Below the pieces are notes generated by a model. That model was not told the origin of the DNA. It saw only the letters and a program-made list of their open reading frames with translations, and made no database searches. DNA of 7,316 nucleotides. Origin: Pseudomonadota bacterium. Lineage in GTDB: Bacteria; Pseudomonadota; Alphaproteobacteria; Acetobacterales; Acetobacteraceae. Of this stretch, positions 7,135-7,316 are shown piece after piece (the first letter of the stretch is position 1; each line of letters opens with the position of its first letter). The position numbers were made by a program, and so were the translations under genes. The stretch is taken from NCBI GenBank assembly GCA_021819535.1, contig JAKAQU010000142.1, forward strand, positions 1 to 7,316, given 5' to 3'.

Positions 7135-7153
7135 AAAGCCGGAGCCGGCTTTG
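7134..7153 (-). repeat. Perfect 9-base inverted repeat abutting the adaptor ribosome binding site
   Basis: CAAAGCCGG (7134-7142) and CCGGCTTTG (7145-7153) are exact reverse complements separated by two bases. In RNA this could fold as an eight-pair GC-rich stem with a four-base loop, ending exactly where the ribosome binding site begins. In DNA it could be an operator for a dimeric repressor. No run of T follows, so it is not a standard terminator. Confidence 0.6.
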
Positions 7154-7176
7154 CGGATCCGATTTGCCTCAGTTAC

Positions 7177-7190
7177 GCGGCCAAGGCCGC
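7177..7190 (-). repeat. Second inverted repeat in the efflux-operon leader
   Basis: GCGGCC (7177-7182) and GGCCGC (7185-7190) are exact reverse complements with a two-base centre. The centre lies 40 bases from that of the palindrome at 7134-7153. Six-base GC arms are not rare in a GC-rich genome, so taken alone this is weak. Confidence 0.4.
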
Positions 7191-7250
7191 TCCGATGATG
7201 GTGAAAGACGCCATTGATGAAAGGGCCACAATCGTTACCCAAAAAATTAA

Positions 7251-7269
7251 TAATTTCAATATAAAATTA
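7251..7269. repeat. AT-rich inverted repeat overlapping the candidate -10 box
   Basis: TAATTT (7251-7256) and AAATTA (7264-7269) are reverse complements with a seven-base spacer. The size suits a TetR- or MarR-type operator, regulator families that often control EmrAB pumps. No such regulator gene is in the window. In sequence this AT-rich, short inverted repeats arise easily by chance. Confidence 0.25.
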
Positions 7270-7293
7270 GTTTTTGGAAAACGGTGTGGTCAA
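7264..7293 (-). promoter_or_regulatory. Candidate sigma70-type promoter of the efflux operon
   Basis: On the minus strand, TTGACC (7288-7293) and TAATTT (7264-7269) are 18 bases apart, close to the housekeeping consensus. They sit in a strikingly AT-rich patch: 7241-7280 has only 4 G/C bases of 40, in a window that is otherwise GC-rich. A start near 7256 would give a leader of about 130 bases before the adaptor gene. The stretch from 7294 to 7316 continues upstream and shows nothing I can name. Confidence 0.45.
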
Positions 7294-7316
7294 AAAATGA
7301 TTTTACCCGGCGGCGC

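Noticed and set aside
7123..7242. 40-residue N-terminal extension of the adaptor from a TTG
   Set aside because: It would place the start in the AT-rich promoter region and ignore the strong GAGGGGG before the ATG at 7122. The extra residues are unlike EmrA/HlyD N-termini.

Overview
This is a GC-rich bacterial window, very probably from an alphaproteobacterium. The reasons are the DUF2125 protein (a family I know mainly from Alphaproteobacteria), the style of the EmrAB-type pump and two-component proteins, and the strong GC bias at third codon positions. A Rhodospirillales/Acetobacteraceae-like host would fit, but the window does not prove it. It is densely coded, with six intact protein genes, one 3' gene fragment, and very short gaps everywhere except at the right end. 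I see no rRNA, tRNA, CRISPR array, insertion sequence or phage gene.

Left block (1-2149, + strand): three genes are joined by two ATGA start/stop overlaps, so they probably form one translationally coupled operon. They are the 3' end of a uracil-DNA glycosylase-family gene (with an in-frame amber codon at 4-6), a membrane-anchored DUF2125 protein, and a complete FAD-binding (CoxM/CutM-type) subunit of a molybdenum hydroxylase. The large and small subunits of such an enzyme are not in the window.

Middle block (2187-4491): an OmpR-type response regulator (- strand) and a HAMP-containing sensor histidine kinase (+ strand) diverge from a 97-base gap. Both carry all the key catalytic residues and are very likely a cognate pair. 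The gap holds a GCAAA direct repeat with a 10-base period, a plausible but unproven regulator site.

Right block (4502-7316, - strand): an EmrAB-type drug-efflux pair. The HlyD/EmrA-like adaptor gene comes first and overlaps the DHA2 14-helix transporter gene by 4 bases. The transporter gene ends tail to tail with the kinase gene, 10 bases away. Upstream of the adaptor lies a 194-base region that differs from the rest: a very AT-rich core with a sigma70-like promoter candidate, then a long leader containing two palindromes, one of which abuts the ribosome binding site.

Most of the window is well-known families in ordinary arrangements. The points most worth checking are the amber codon in the glycosylase gene, the orphan FAD subunit, and the structured leader of the efflux operon. 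I did not find convincing evidence of a wholly new system.
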